This document shows, piece after piece, positions 36,858-49,377 of a DNA stretch of 64,000 nt. Position 1 is the stretch's first letter. The number at the start of each line of letters is the position of its first letter. Source of the stretch: Apostichopus japonicus. Taxonomy: Eukaryota; Echinodermata; Holothuroidea; Aspidochirotida; Stichopodidae. The notes beneath the pieces are model-generated. The model ran no database searches. It saw only the letters and a program-made list of their open reading frames with translations, and had not been told where the DNA came from. The position numbers and the translations under genes are program-made. Location of the stretch: the NCBI RefSeq assembly GCF_037975245.1, contig NC_092561.1:18357001-18421000 (forward strand). Direction: 5' to 3'.

Positions 36858-39800
36858 ATGAAGACATATACCCCCGTGAAGATGGTTACTATCTTTTCAG
36901 CTTTTCTACTGACACAGGGTATGAAATACTTTATATGAAATATGTTTTTAGTAAGTGCCAAGTATTTTTTTAAATTTTGTATTTCACTCTCGCTATGCCT
37001 AAACGGCTGTAAATGATTTTTATTGTCAGTGATGAATGAACTCTGTTTATTCTTTACAATGATAACTGAGCTGAATTCAAGCTTCACATTATTAACGTTG
37101 CGTCGTACTCTATCCATGGAATCATTGAGATTTATCAGTACCATTATGAATGGTCCTTTCTTCAATATTGAATACAAAGTGTTTTCTATATATGAGCAGT
37201 TTGATTATAAAACGAATAATACCAACAATACTGTTGTGGTGTTTAATGTCTTTCGCGAAACGTATAACCTTCTAACGATCCATTAATACGAGAAGTAAAC
37301 TCACGCAGCAAGCGTTGGCAATACATAAACAAAGTATACATATTCCCGTTCACGTCTCTTTTGGTTTTACTAATTTTACAGGAGATTCCTTCTCTACGAG
37401 ATGGATACCCCAAGGAGGGTCTATTGCATTAAATTGCACTTCTTTTCAAAATAATATAATGCCAGTGTGGATGTTCAACGGTAGAACAATTTACGGGATG
37501 TTTGTGTCACCTCTTTCACTCAATATTTCAAATATTCGTGGAAATTTCACCGACGGGAGGAATTCCTACTTGTATATTGAAAGGTTTGCTATCGGCAATA
37601 TTGGAAATTATACATGCATCGCAAATCGTGTTACGCGGTGTGCATACTATCTCAACATCTTTGGTGAGTCCAGAAATTATCAATGACTTCGTTGTATGTA
37701 GTAATGTTTTCCAAATGATGTGTTAAAACCCTCACGCGTATTCTGTTTCGTGATGAATGGCATTCCTAAATGACATCCAAATTCTTAGCAGTTACATTGA
37801 TTTGCTTCAGGAATCATGGAAACCTATAATGTTAGTAGCCTATCTGCCAGGCCTCTTTCATATAATTTTATATAATAATTAACATCATTTAACAAGCAAA
37901 TATGATATTTGAATAGCACTTAAACCTTTTCTCATTATATGCAATGGAACATTATCTTACGAACTCATAATGGAAATTAATTTATTATTTCTTGTTTCTG
38001 TCAGTTGTTTGATTTTGGTGTCTGCTATTCCATATGCAGAACATGAAGTTTGATTTCTTTCAGCTCTATAGCCACATTTAAAGTAGCATGTAGGTTAAAC
38101 TTATATAGTCAACCAGTCAGTTTCAATTCAAAATTTCAGTGTGTTTTTTTGACAGAAATACCGGAATTGGTTATGATAGAGAGCGGTGAAACCATAACTG
38201 ATGATGTGTACTACTTGCAGAAAAGTACAGAGCTGAGACTCACATGCCTGACAAAAAGCTCGTTCTCTGGTGTGACACTCAATTGGTCTTTGAACGATCC
38301 GGACTTAAAACTTCCAAGATTAGTGAGCAAACGTTATTACCTGAACTCCACGCAAATCCATGAGACCAAATTGAACTTCACTCTAATGGAAGACGTTATC
38401 GTGAATTGTCACTTGAACTATGGTCGATCTAAAAATCTTCGAAATCTCTCAGTTGCATTTTCTGTTAATTCAACCAACACAGGGAGTACTATTTTAAATC
38501 CAACATTCACGCAAGGTAATATATTTAACTCAACCTTAAATTTGATAAACAAATAATTTATGCCAAATACATAAAGAAGTTGCAACAAATGGGGTACTTA
38601 ATTTACCGATCAACAAATTCATCATACAAATTCATCTGTAAACTTTATTTTACTATTATATTTAATGCTTCTACAATCACAAATTGATAGATTTCTCGTT
38701 TACTTGACCATGTATTACAACAAAAGTGGTGTTTAGCAATTCCGTGTGTTTATACTTTAATATAAACATGTTATCCTTAATAGGTACAATGGGCATCGTG
38801 GTGTCTGCCGGAGGAGTTCTTGTTTCACTATTTATTGCAGTGCCACTCGCTGTGCTGTGCAAGAAAAGAACCAAACAAGGTCCGTTTACTTGTTTTCCTT
38901 TTTAATTAGTTTATATTATATATAACATATATCTTAGTAAATATGGATGGATGGATGGATGGATGGGTGGGTGGGTGGGTGGGTGGATGGTGGATGGATG
39001 GTGGATGGATAGATGGATGGATGGATGGATGGATGGATGGATGGATGGATGGATGGATGGATGGATGGATGGATGGATGGATGGATGGATGGATGGATGG
39101 ATGGATGGATGGATGGATGGATGGATGGATGGATGGATGGATGGATGGATGGATGGATGGATGGATGGATGGATGGATGGATGGATGGATGGATGGATGG
39201 ATGGATGGATGGATGGATGGATGGATGGATGGATGGATGGATGGATGGATGGATGGATGGATGGATGGATGGATGGATGGATGGATGGATGGATGGATGG
39301 ATGGATGGATGGATGGATGGATGGATGGATGGATGGATGGATGGATGGATGGATGGATGGATGGATGGATGGATGGATGGATGGATGGATGGATGGATGG
39401 ATGGATGGATGGATGGATGGATGGATGGATGTTAGACCAGTAGCTAATACTTGATCATTGAAAAGTATTTATTCGATATGAGTTTCTCACACATAATTGA
39501 ATAAATATATAGCAATGTATAATGACAAGTATCAAACACCAATCCAAATTTTATCAGTTAAGCGAAAGTGATTTCTTCAGCCTTGTGACATGTCCCTTTA
39601 CAAACAAACATGTTACTTTATTATCATTCCAGGAAAACCTATTGCTAGAAAAATGTCCAAATCCAGGTAAGTAAAGGGGAAACTGCCAAACAAATAGATT
39701 TAAAAATTTATTTTTATTTTTATATGATGACTTTAATTCAAAATGAAACTTAATTAAGTTTATTCACAAGATATTATAAAAATACCTATAATTCCCATTT

Positions 39801-42800
39801 CATTTTTCTTTAGGCAGACAATCAGAGGACAGTTGGACCTGAATTTAACACCCGACAACTTTGGTGTGTATTTTTCTGATTTAGTTTATTTGAAGTAGGA
39901 CAAGAACACTGGTTGTTCTCTGTTCGTGTAGATGTGAAAAGGGAATGGATGGTTTGACTGCGTATACAACACAACACACCATCATCAGACTCATTTATGG
40001 AGTTATATAAATATTAAAAGATGATAATAAACCATTTTTATTCTACCATTTTGTCACACGATGTTTTATTAAGCAAACTGAATCGAAATATTAGGACATA
40101 GGTGATTTATTTCTATTGAATGAATATAAAATTTACTTAACAGAAACGGATGTCAGCTTTTCCTATTTAAACGTACGAACTGATGAAATATCAATAGAAG
40201 ATGTGGAGCTAATTTCAATGCTACCATCTGTAGACAACTTTACCTATTGGAAGGCAACATGTCGAAATCAATCAAACAACGGATACATCATAGCCAAGTC
40301 CGTGTCAGGTAAATAATGAAAATATACTAATTTACCTTTTCTTAATTTTTACTTCCATCTATTTCATGGTCAAATAAAACATTTGCAAAAGCTCGCCAAA
40401 GATAGACATTCATGTAGTAACAGATTATATAGATACTTGCATAGTGGTGCAATATATTTAGTGGGTATATCCGATGTTTTTAGTAAATATTCTTAGGTCC
40501 AAATAGCACTCCAATTTGTCACTGGCTGAATAAATGAAATAATTTGTAAATTTATGAATAATATTTTAAATATATATATAATGATGTTTTTAAATAATGT
40601 TTCAGATAACGCTCGCATGGAAGACGCCTACAACTTCATTTCAGCAGCGAAAAAGATACGACAACTCAATCAGCATCCGAATATTGTAGCTTTTCTTGGA
40701 TGTTCAATCGAAAATGGTATCTATAGCAAATAAATTCAGGAGAGGGAAGCACACACAAAGTGACACACCGTTCATTACATATATTCCTGATTAAGTTTCA
40801 TGCCTGAACATAAGTATGAGAATTAATGAAGCTAATGAACATATTACTTTTATGCCTTCTTTGTTGCTTTCTGCATAAAATATTAAGTTTTCATTTCTTT
40901 TGTCTGCCTCTAACTCCTTTATTCAAACAGAAAGGGACTGCATGATCTTTTTAAACTCGAATATAAGTCTACATTTTACTTAGGAGTCAGGTGGCCTTTG
41001 ACGGTTCAACATTTCAGTCACTTACAATAAGGATTCTTATCTTGCAATGTATTCACACCTCTTCACTTAATGTATGGTAGTAACTCTCAACCTTCTGTTT
41101 CAGTTCCCTGCTACATCTACCTAGAGTTCTTAGAAAACGGAACCCTCCAAGATCTATTGCTGAGGAGTGATCAGTTACAGGAACCCTACGTGAATCGAGG
41201 CGAAGAGTATGGGCAACCTACAGATATCGACTCCCTGTTCGGTTTCGCGAGAGATGTAGGGAGTGGTTTAGAATTTCTTCACATGAATGAGGTACGGAAA
41301 CCATGTCATGTATGGAATGAAGTATTTTAAAAGACACGAACATAACTTTCAATATTGTCTTCTGTTCATACCAATTTCAATGATCATAATAACCCTTGGT
41401 GATACTATACAATGGTACATACTCTTGAAACGTATCGACTTGCGCGTATGTTGCGCAATCCGACTCAACGAGCGTCAAGCTACAATTTACAAAGACAAAA
41501 ACTACGTATGTATTTTACAAGTCAATAAATTATCTCCCTTTTTTTTCTTACAAATAAACAGCTTTGCCATCCTGGGTTATCAACCAATAAGATTCTTCTT
41601 GATGGAAGTAACAAGTGTAAGCTTTACGACTTTTGGCCAAATGAGATTTCATCTGACAGATTGAGCACATTACTATCTGTTGTAAGTAACAATTTCCATC
41701 AACATTTTCCCTCTGATTATAGCAATATATTGTATCGTTCTTTTTTTATAAGTATTAGCCTTCAAGTTGACGAAAAGTTCTTCTATTCTTTTGTTTAGAG
41801 AAATCCCCCTATTGGATGGTTGCCACCTGAGTCAGTCTTCATGAACCAGTATGATTCGATTTCTGACATCTGGTCATATGGTGTACTTCTATGGGAAATA
41901 TTTTCGTTTGGTAAGTATTTTTATCCAAATATTGTTCCATGGTTAACATAAAATACATATGATGTACCCATAACAACCAAAAAAAAACATTTATGGAACT
42001 GGATCAAAATGGTCATTTAACAATACCAAACATCTAAACATAAATTATGAGTTTATTGGAAGTCTTTGCTCATGATAGCAATGAGCTCTTTCTTTATACT
42101 TATATCAAACATTTATTTTAAAGCAAAAGAAAAAAGACTCACTTTTATTTATTCATTATATTTTAAGGTTTATGCACCTAGAGTTTGTGGAGTATATACA
42201 AACACAACCTACAAAAAAATAATCCGTTTATATTACTAGGTTTTTTCCTGCAACAATAATTAACATTGCCTTTGATAAAGCTAAGGGAGAAAATGCAGTT
42301 AAAATCGTGTTTCCCTTTCTGTTTATTCAGTGACTTTCAATGAATCACGAAGAACGCTTATTTAAAGTTTAATAATTGTTCAATAAATATCCTTTCGCTT
42401 ATATTCATAGCAGAACACTCAATTTAATTAGGTGTTTAAAGTGGTACTAAAATAATAAACTAATATATGTTTACTTTTCAGGGGAAGTCCCGTACAAATC
42501 CGAGAGCAAGAATGAGATAGAGGAACACATCAGGCAATCAGACCTACTACCTCGACCGTTATATTGTCCTAGTGCAATGTAAGACAAACGGACTGTATAG
42601 AGCCATGGCAGTTGGTTCCCATAATCGCCCTTTTTACAGATGCAACTATTACATACATTTTTTATGTTGCAGTTGTGTCATTTTCAATTAAAGTCCACTA
42701 GAAATATTGATTTAAATTATTAGTTGACTAAGAAAAAAGTATTAATGTTATTCTATCAATCAATTTTTTACTTTCTAGGTTTGACATTATGTTATCGACG

Positions 42801-43698
42801 TGGACACAGACACGTGAGACGAGACCAATGATATCCGAAGTGAGAAGCAAACTAGATGAAATATCTGCAGATGAGCTACCGGTGGGTATACTGTCATGAT
42901 AACAGAGTGCATTTTTTTTTGTGTAAAGCAAATAGTATGAGAAAACCTGTAACTGAATTTACACTGCAAAAACAATGCATCAATCTGAAGAGACGCACAC
43001 GGTAATCAACATATCGCTGAATTTATTTAATGAGTCATGCTAACCTATTCTGCTCTTCTTCTTCAAATTGCAAACAGCCATTTCACACCTAAGAAAGGCT
43101 TAAAAGAGCCACATATGTCACTTATACCTGTCGTGATTTTATTCATTCCAGACGATACTACCCATGTCATGCAAGGGTACTTAATTTTCAGATAACCAAC
43201 TAGTTTTCCTTAGTGAGAAAATATTCTAGATGCAAGATGACATGGCGCCATCAGTCCATATCTCTCTCTCTCTCTCTTAAAATAGCTTCTTCCGCAGCCA
43301 TTGCATCTGCAAAAGATCTTCCATCATCTTTTTCCTTTCATCTCACTGTTCATTATGGTGTAAACACTTTGCATTGTATTTTGTTTTTCAATTTTCAAAT
43401 GAAAAACTCCCTTCCATATGGCTATTTGACCCTTTTCTGTCCGTCTCTGAAGCAGGTCCTGTTGGATCGAAACGTAAGGTCCTCTAGATTGTTTCACATT
43501 TGTCTGCCTGTTTTCTGCTTAACCTCATTTTCTGCTTTTAGGACTTCCTGTTATTGATTAACCCGTGTATTGATTTACACGTAACGTTTCCATCGTTTCC
43601 ATCGTTTCATCTTGCAGGCAAACATAACTACCTTCTCAAACGACTACTTTATTTTGGAAACCGATGCAGATTACGGATTGCCATATGGAAATATCTGA
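36858..43698 (+). CDS. Gene D: two-Ig receptor pseudokinase
   Basis: Fourteen inferred exons: 36858-36918, 37382-37663, 38156-38515, 38784-38879, 39633-39666, 39814-39863, 40144-40308, 40606-40716, 41104-41291, 41562-41681, 41799-41910, 42482-42578, 42779-42881 and 43618-43698. They sum to 1860 nt, 619 residues. Leader [20 protein letters not shown], Ig1 about 21-115 ([16 protein letters not shown]), Ig2 115-234 (LTC, LNWSL, IVNCHL), helix 237-258 ending CKKRTK, juxtamembrane 267-295, kinase-like 295-593, tail 594-619. The beta-3 Lys is kept (IIAKS). HRD is HPG at 452-454, the loop Arg-Asn pair is N458-K459, and DFG is DFW at 472-474. The donor after the helix is an unusual gtccgt. AATAAA at 43932. 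A membrane receptor predicted to be catalytically dead. Confidence 0.85.
38944..39431 (+). repeat. (GGAT)n microsatellite in gene D intron
   Basis: About 105 uninterrupted GGAT units from 39011 to 39431, preceded by impure GGAT/GGGT units. It lies in the intron after the membrane exon. The three open frames encoding WMDG repeats here are artefacts. Confidence 0.97.
40144..42881 (+). CDS. Gene D pseudokinase domain exons
   Basis: Seven exons (165, 111, 188, 120, 112, 97 and 103 bp), with lengths and phases identical to gene E and nearly so to C. They show [12 protein letters not shown] in place of a glycine loop, [98 protein letters not shown] and ETRPMISEV. The activation segment is shortened and contains no Tyr. 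Confidence 0.88.
42882..43617. other. Last intron of gene D with repeat-like insert
   Basis: Contains a CT/TC run (43263-43280) and a 114-codon open frame (43213-43557). The text gaagcaggtcctgttggatcgaaacgt looks like part of an interspersed repeat rather than a host exon. No domain was recognised. Confidence 0.4.
43618..43698 (+). CDS. Gene D last exon: ITAM-like paired-tyrosine tail
   Basis: Acceptor cttgcag. The exon reads [20 protein letters not shown] then LPYGNI and TGA. YFIL and the final YGNI fit YxxL-x9-YxxI spacing; between them YGLP fits YxxP. Confidence 0.85.
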   Translation, partial: ANITTFSNDYFILETDADYGLPYGNI

Positions 43699-46439
43699 AG
43701 TTAACAAAGCAAATATGTTCTATTAGTCTAGGCTGAAAACGTAATACACAAAGGAAAATGCAACAGAGACTAGTAGTTGACCAGTTAATGGTCCATATTC
43801 TACTGCGCAGCAAAGACAGATATAGTTTTGGTGTCAGCATACATTTTTCTTTCTTTAAATGTATTTTCTATGTTGATTTATGGTCAGATATATTAGCAAA
43901 CAATTGTATGTTAGTAAAAACGTCTCAACTTAATAAACTTTATTGGTTTTCTGTTCTTCCAATACGTGTGTGGGTACGTGTGTATCCACACAAATTTGTT
44001 CGTTTTAACCTCCTAGAAGTAAAATTTCGAAATATAATCAATTTAATTGTAAAGCAAGGTGATACGTTAGCAAATAATGTATGCACTTTACTGCTTTGGG
44101 CCAACCATGTACGGAAAATAGATAAAATACCATCTCAATGTTGGATAAAACTCTTTAGAGTGAAGTTCATAAAACTACAATAATAGAGCTCTTTGGTCAA
44201 AGTTGCAGTAAATTATAGTTTATACCCTTCCAAGTACAATGCCATCATTACATTCACCCCACTTCGATTCTTTTCAACACCATACCTATAATCGGACGAG
44301 GAATTTAAAGCACTGGCTATAGGTAATGTTCACGATGGATTCCAAGTTAATATATAATCGACTAATTTCTCATTAGTACTTCCATTTATATGTGCATGAA
44401 ATCATTTACAAACAAGGTTTACTGTAGAACTGGTTTTCATTGTTAATAGATTAATCCATAGTAGTTTGTGGCAAATGTCTAAACATAAAATATACACACT
44501 GATAGCACTATGATACACTTCCTTTAGTTAGTCATTGCAATGACACAACAGGTCAGGTGTATACTGTGGATAACAGTAATGATGTTAGTGCTTAGCTAAA
44601 CGCTAAACTGGTTAAACAATTCGTGAACCTTTTATTAGTTACAACACTGGGTAAATTTTAACACATGTTACTGATGTTCATGTCTCACAACCGTGCGTCG
44701 GTTATTTTTTACTTTGTGTTCATAACACGGTAACATGTGTAACAGGTGGCATCAGTAGTAACTGTATTAGCTATGAGTATCGGGTGAAACTGAAAGTTGC
44801 TGTTATTTTTAATTTGGTCAACGCTCTGTAGCTACATATACAGAATATATTACAGATATTTGAAGATAGTAACTATTTACATTTCATTTTTAGTTCTTAA
44901 CAATTCGAGTCTAAAAGAAGCAATCATTTTACATCTTTTATATTTTTATATTTCAATTAGAAATTACTTGTTTCAGAAATTATTATATATTAGTTATTGT
45001 TACTGAGTTCAGTTGTTTTGAACATCAACAGTAATTGTAAGTCATCGTTGTATTGGAATCGTACTGTAGAAAGTGTGGGTTGGTTGGTTACACACAAAAA
45101 CTCATACGGCTATTTAGATTAGAACTGTGTGCTGCGAAATAGCTTAGAGGTTAATATATCAACTTTTCACTTTCATGAAAATATATTCCAAAGTTTACCA
45201 TTTATCAACTGTTATAAAAGGTGTTCAATCAAATGCAGACAACATTCTTTTAAAGAAAAACAACTTTTGCAGCAGAAGATAATTTTATTATATTTCATAT
45301 AATTTATTTGAGAGGATTTTCAAGTTTCGAAGGAGATGGCAAGCTTGGTGAGTTGTCGTCACCCAATATCATGTCCGAGTACAACTAAAAGAGAAGCCTG
45401 AGTCTATGTACAACACGGACAAATAAATTGAAAATAAAATCCAGAATCCTCTCTGAGGTCGGAAATACATATGCTATGTGCTCATTATAGTTTAACTGAA
45501 TCAAGTTGCATATAACTTATGTTTTATTCTTTGGTAAAATAAAGAATACATTTGTCAGTCATTTCAATTCAAAAGTATTGAATTGCTTATTGTAAATAAT
45601 ATTCTAAAAGTCTATATAAGATATCACAGAAATATGGTATGGTTTGTTTATGTGCTAGAAATGGTTACAAAAAATACATGTCAATCTTGGTAAATAAGGG
45701 GAAAATTGCAAGATTGAAAAGTTCGTTCCCACAAATAACAAAATGTTTCTTTCGTTCTTATATTTAGCTATAATTAATAAACTCGACATTCAAGTATTAT
45801 TAGTAAGTCACGTATTATATTGATATCATATTTTTCAAATTTTCGCAAACTTTTGTGTAATATTGATCTTATTTGCAAACTTGAGAAATATATGATGTAA
45901 CAGTCTAACCAAATGTTGCATACTTTTGTTGATTAATTACTTAAATAAAGTTGCTTTAATATACGATACATTACTTTATATAAGTCATGAAGTTATGAAA
46001 TTCTAGAGTTCTCGTTTCTAGGCCTTTCCTTTTTTTCTCAGTCGTTATCAACTTTCAACTTATAATTTATAGATCAAAACTTGCCCATTGAATATTAATG
46101 AACTCCCCTAATTAATCTATTGTGAGATCAAATAAAGGAAAATGCCCACTTAAGCTGAATGACAGTGTTATCCCGATAACTAGCGTTCAAATAGAATTCA
46201 ATTCAATACCCTATGCGAGTAGGTTTTTATAATCATTATAAATGATGCTTTTTAAGCAACTAGTGAACGATTTTCTTTCTAGTTAACTCGTAGACAAAAC
46301 AGGGGTTATTAATCATTTATGGAAATTAAAGAAGATAGGAATATCTCTATGAAAATGAGGAGCTATAATTGATTAACTTAGTAGGACTGTAGTAGTCAAA
46401 ACATTAACTAATCAAGTTAGTTCATTACATGAATTAACT
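43699..46439. other. 3' flank of gene D and intergenic DNA
   Basis: 3' untranslated region presumably to just beyond AATAAA at 43932. A 141-codon frame (43758-44183) overlaps it without recognisable content. A repeat related in inverse to 17008-17045 (gtaacatgtg.taacaggtggca) lies at 44729-44763. Otherwise AT-rich with no gene seen. Confidence 0.45.
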
Positions 46440-47160
46440 TTTGAAGTCGCTTATATTATAACGTATATCAAGCCTAGCGCATTGCATATAAATTAACTCC
46501 ATTTTTAGTATATTGATAATACAAATGAAAGAAAATAAACGCTGACGGGAATCGTTATCATTACCAGTAGCAAATTTAATACTCGATTCGAGAAGATCAT
46601 TGATACACCAGGTATGATTTAAACAATTAGTAATCGGTTTTCGTTATAGCTTACTGACAGTAACTTCATGTTTGTTTTAATAAGTACTTGATCTTAACGA
46701 AAGAATAGGAATATATAAATCCAATAAATTTGAAACCAGTGATTGTTTAAACTAATATAATTGTAGCAGTCCGAACATTGTAACTAATAAAGTACTTTTT
46801 TATACTTATATTCACTTTTAAAGTAGGTTAGATATTAAATTATATATATTTCTTCTTCTTCGATTAGTTAATGCAACTTATACTAATGTAAAAGACGGTG
46901 GTTTTACAAAATGACAACCCTTACAAAATTTCGGTATTTTATAGATCACACATTGCATGAACCAATTATCTCCTTTTTTACGTATTATTATCAACTCTGA
47001 CGCAAAGTGACATTGCACAACATGAACATAGCATATAGATGGGGTACAGGGTGACACTCCAGCGAATATTAGATTTAGGAATAATGCAGAAACAGCATTC
47101 TGAAGTTGTAGAGAAATAAAGAAGTTGTTGTCAAATAGCATCTGAATGTATACATGTTTA
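46440..47160. repeat. Upstream duplicated block, copy 1 (5' flank of gene E)
   Basis: Shares gtcgcttatattataacgta, aaagacggt.gtt.tac, atagatcacaca and gcaaagtgacattgc-like segments in the same order with 63070-63330. It precedes gene E by about 2-3 kb. Confidence 0.7.
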
Positions 47161-47574
47161 ACAATGTATTTTAACTTTACTTTAAAACTTTACCTATGTA
47201 GAACCATGCATTATTAATCACATGGTAAAGTGAAATGCTCTTGCATGTTTTGAAGGTTTGAGAGGCTTGCGCCAAAATGACATCACCTATTTTCAAGATA
47301 ACAACCTCCCGACACGACCTTTAAAAAAAGGATGTCTCCCAAAATGGCGAATTTTTTACCGTAGCTGTCCTTTATAAAGATCTCTGTCAGATCAGATGAA
47401 GAATATGACTGGTCTTGTGTCTCCTTTAAGTCGATATTAAGTTGATTACTGTTGCACAATATAAATAATCATTCTATATACCATGACAATGTTTTTGTTT
47501 GAAGGACAGTTTCTTCTCTTTCTTTTCTCCGGACTTCAACCTGCCTGAAGGAAGTTAAGTTTGTTATTCTATTT

Positions 47575-49330
47575 CAGATTAATTAATTGAATTCTTTCCA
47601 CTTACTGCTTAAACTTATTAATTTGTATGTGTGTATCTTCTCAGAACAGCACATCATCCTTGTATAAGGTGTATGATTGTTTCGCACCTATTTAAAATGA
47701 AAGGAGTGATCTTTTTTGCAAGTCATATCATGTCAAGTAGGAATGAGTAGCACGAAGAGAAAGGAAAAGCATATTTGGCATGAGAGTTGAAGCTGTTATT
47801 TATTTATTACTATCTCACATGTTTGCACTTGCGTTTTAATCTTTTCAATTATAGCAATTACAGTATAGAATAGCCCTTTTCAGAAGACAATATAGTTTAT
47901 GCGATATGAGATATACGTGTATCATAAAGTATCAAATGATTAACATGTGTTGTGATAAGAAGTGATAGGAAAATCTTCAGCAACATTCAAGTTAACTTAA
48001 TCTTTACCATCGCACTCAAGTCGCTGTTACAACCATTTGTCGCATGCCTTTCTTACTGAACTTGACCTGAATTGGTTATTTTTTGTATACACTTATGTGT
48101 TAGTTTACTCTATTGAATACCACTTTATATTACCTCCAATCGGTAGTTTTCTTTCAAATAGCGTATTTCTGTAGACTAACATTAATGTAAGCATAAACCA
48201 TCTGCATTACTTGGAAACGGACTATACTTAACTAGCAAGGGTCGATATTAAGGTAAGATTTTATTTCCTTGTATTGTTGTCATTTACAGACAATGAGATG
48301 CTAACTTCTATGGGCCTAAACGTAAATGATATGACTGAGTCATTTGTCATTTGATGTGGTGAGGGTTTGACTGCCACATTTGTTTGTTGAGAACCACTAA
48401 ATTAGAAGAAAGCAACAACTGAGTAGAAAAGGGATTCATGCTTAAACTAGTCATTTTAACGGTAATCTAAGCTCTGAAGAAGAAAAAAGGTTCTCAAAAT
48501 GATTATTATTCAATGGAATATTAAAAACTACGTAGTCTTTACAAAGTCTTCATTTAAATTTATTTTAATTTACTGCTTGACCTTATAAAACAATCTGGTT
48601 TAACTATCGTAGAACAAAATCCTTGTATTTGGTGAGTGATTGTTTCGTACATAACTTGATTGAGAATAAGTACAGAATTGCGTTTTCGAAAGGCAATATA
48701 GTTTATGCGAGGGAGACTTTTGGGTTAAATAAAATATGATTGATTAACTTGTGTTGAAATAGAAATAATAGAAAATATTTAGCAACAACCAAGTTAACTT
48801 AATTTTTACCCTCGCACTCAAAGCACTGCTCTGACCATCTGTCGCAGGTCTTCCTTCTATACAACTGAAATTGACTTATATTTGCTGATTTGTTTGCACT
48901 GTGTAATGTAATGTATGGAATACCAGTTTATATCACTTTTCATCATTAGATTGCTTTGAAACTCGCGTATATTTATAGACTGACATTAATGATATGCATG
49001 AACCATCTGCATTACTCGATAACGGACTATAATTAATTATCAAAGGCGTCAACATTAAGGTAAGATTTAATTTCATCAACATTTTTTCGTTCACATGCAA
49101 GGAAATGGTTGAAAATGTTATGCAAAAAAATATATAACACAACTTCAATGAACCTAATATAAATGATCTTACCGAGTCATTTGTCATTCTATGTGGTTAC
49201 AGTTTGATGGCCAAATCTCTCTGTTGAGAACTAGAAGTAAAACAACAACTAAGGAAAACTAGGTTCCATTCTTAAAAGTCCTTTCAACTACAATCTGAGC
49301 CAGAGCAAAAATTCTCAAAGTAGTGATGTA
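47575..49330 (+). repeat. Tandem pair of about 0.8-0.95 kb repeats upstream of gene E
   Basis: Unit 1 is about 47575-48540 and unit 2 about 48541-49330. Both contain gattgtttcg, caatatagtttatgcga, gattaac.tgtgtt, caagttaacttaat and ccatctgcattact, followed by gagtcatttgtcatt and ttctcaaa. A third copy starts at 63385-63481 and runs off the window. The pair ends immediately before the gene E leader exon, so it may hold the promoter. Confidence 0.8.
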
Positions 49331-49377
49331 AATTGTTTCAACAAGTTCATGGTTCTCTTCCTTCCAGAGTAAAGAAG

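Noticed and set aside
36716-37177. 153-codon minus-strand frame over the gene D leader exon
   Set aside because: Antisense to a supported exon and intron, with no recognisable domain.
38943-39454. Three overlapping frames encoding WMDG repeats
   Set aside because: Translations of the (GGAT)n microsatellite.
43758-44183. 141-codon frame just after gene D stop
   Set aside because: Lies in the presumed 3' UTR, overlapping the AATAAA signal; no domain.
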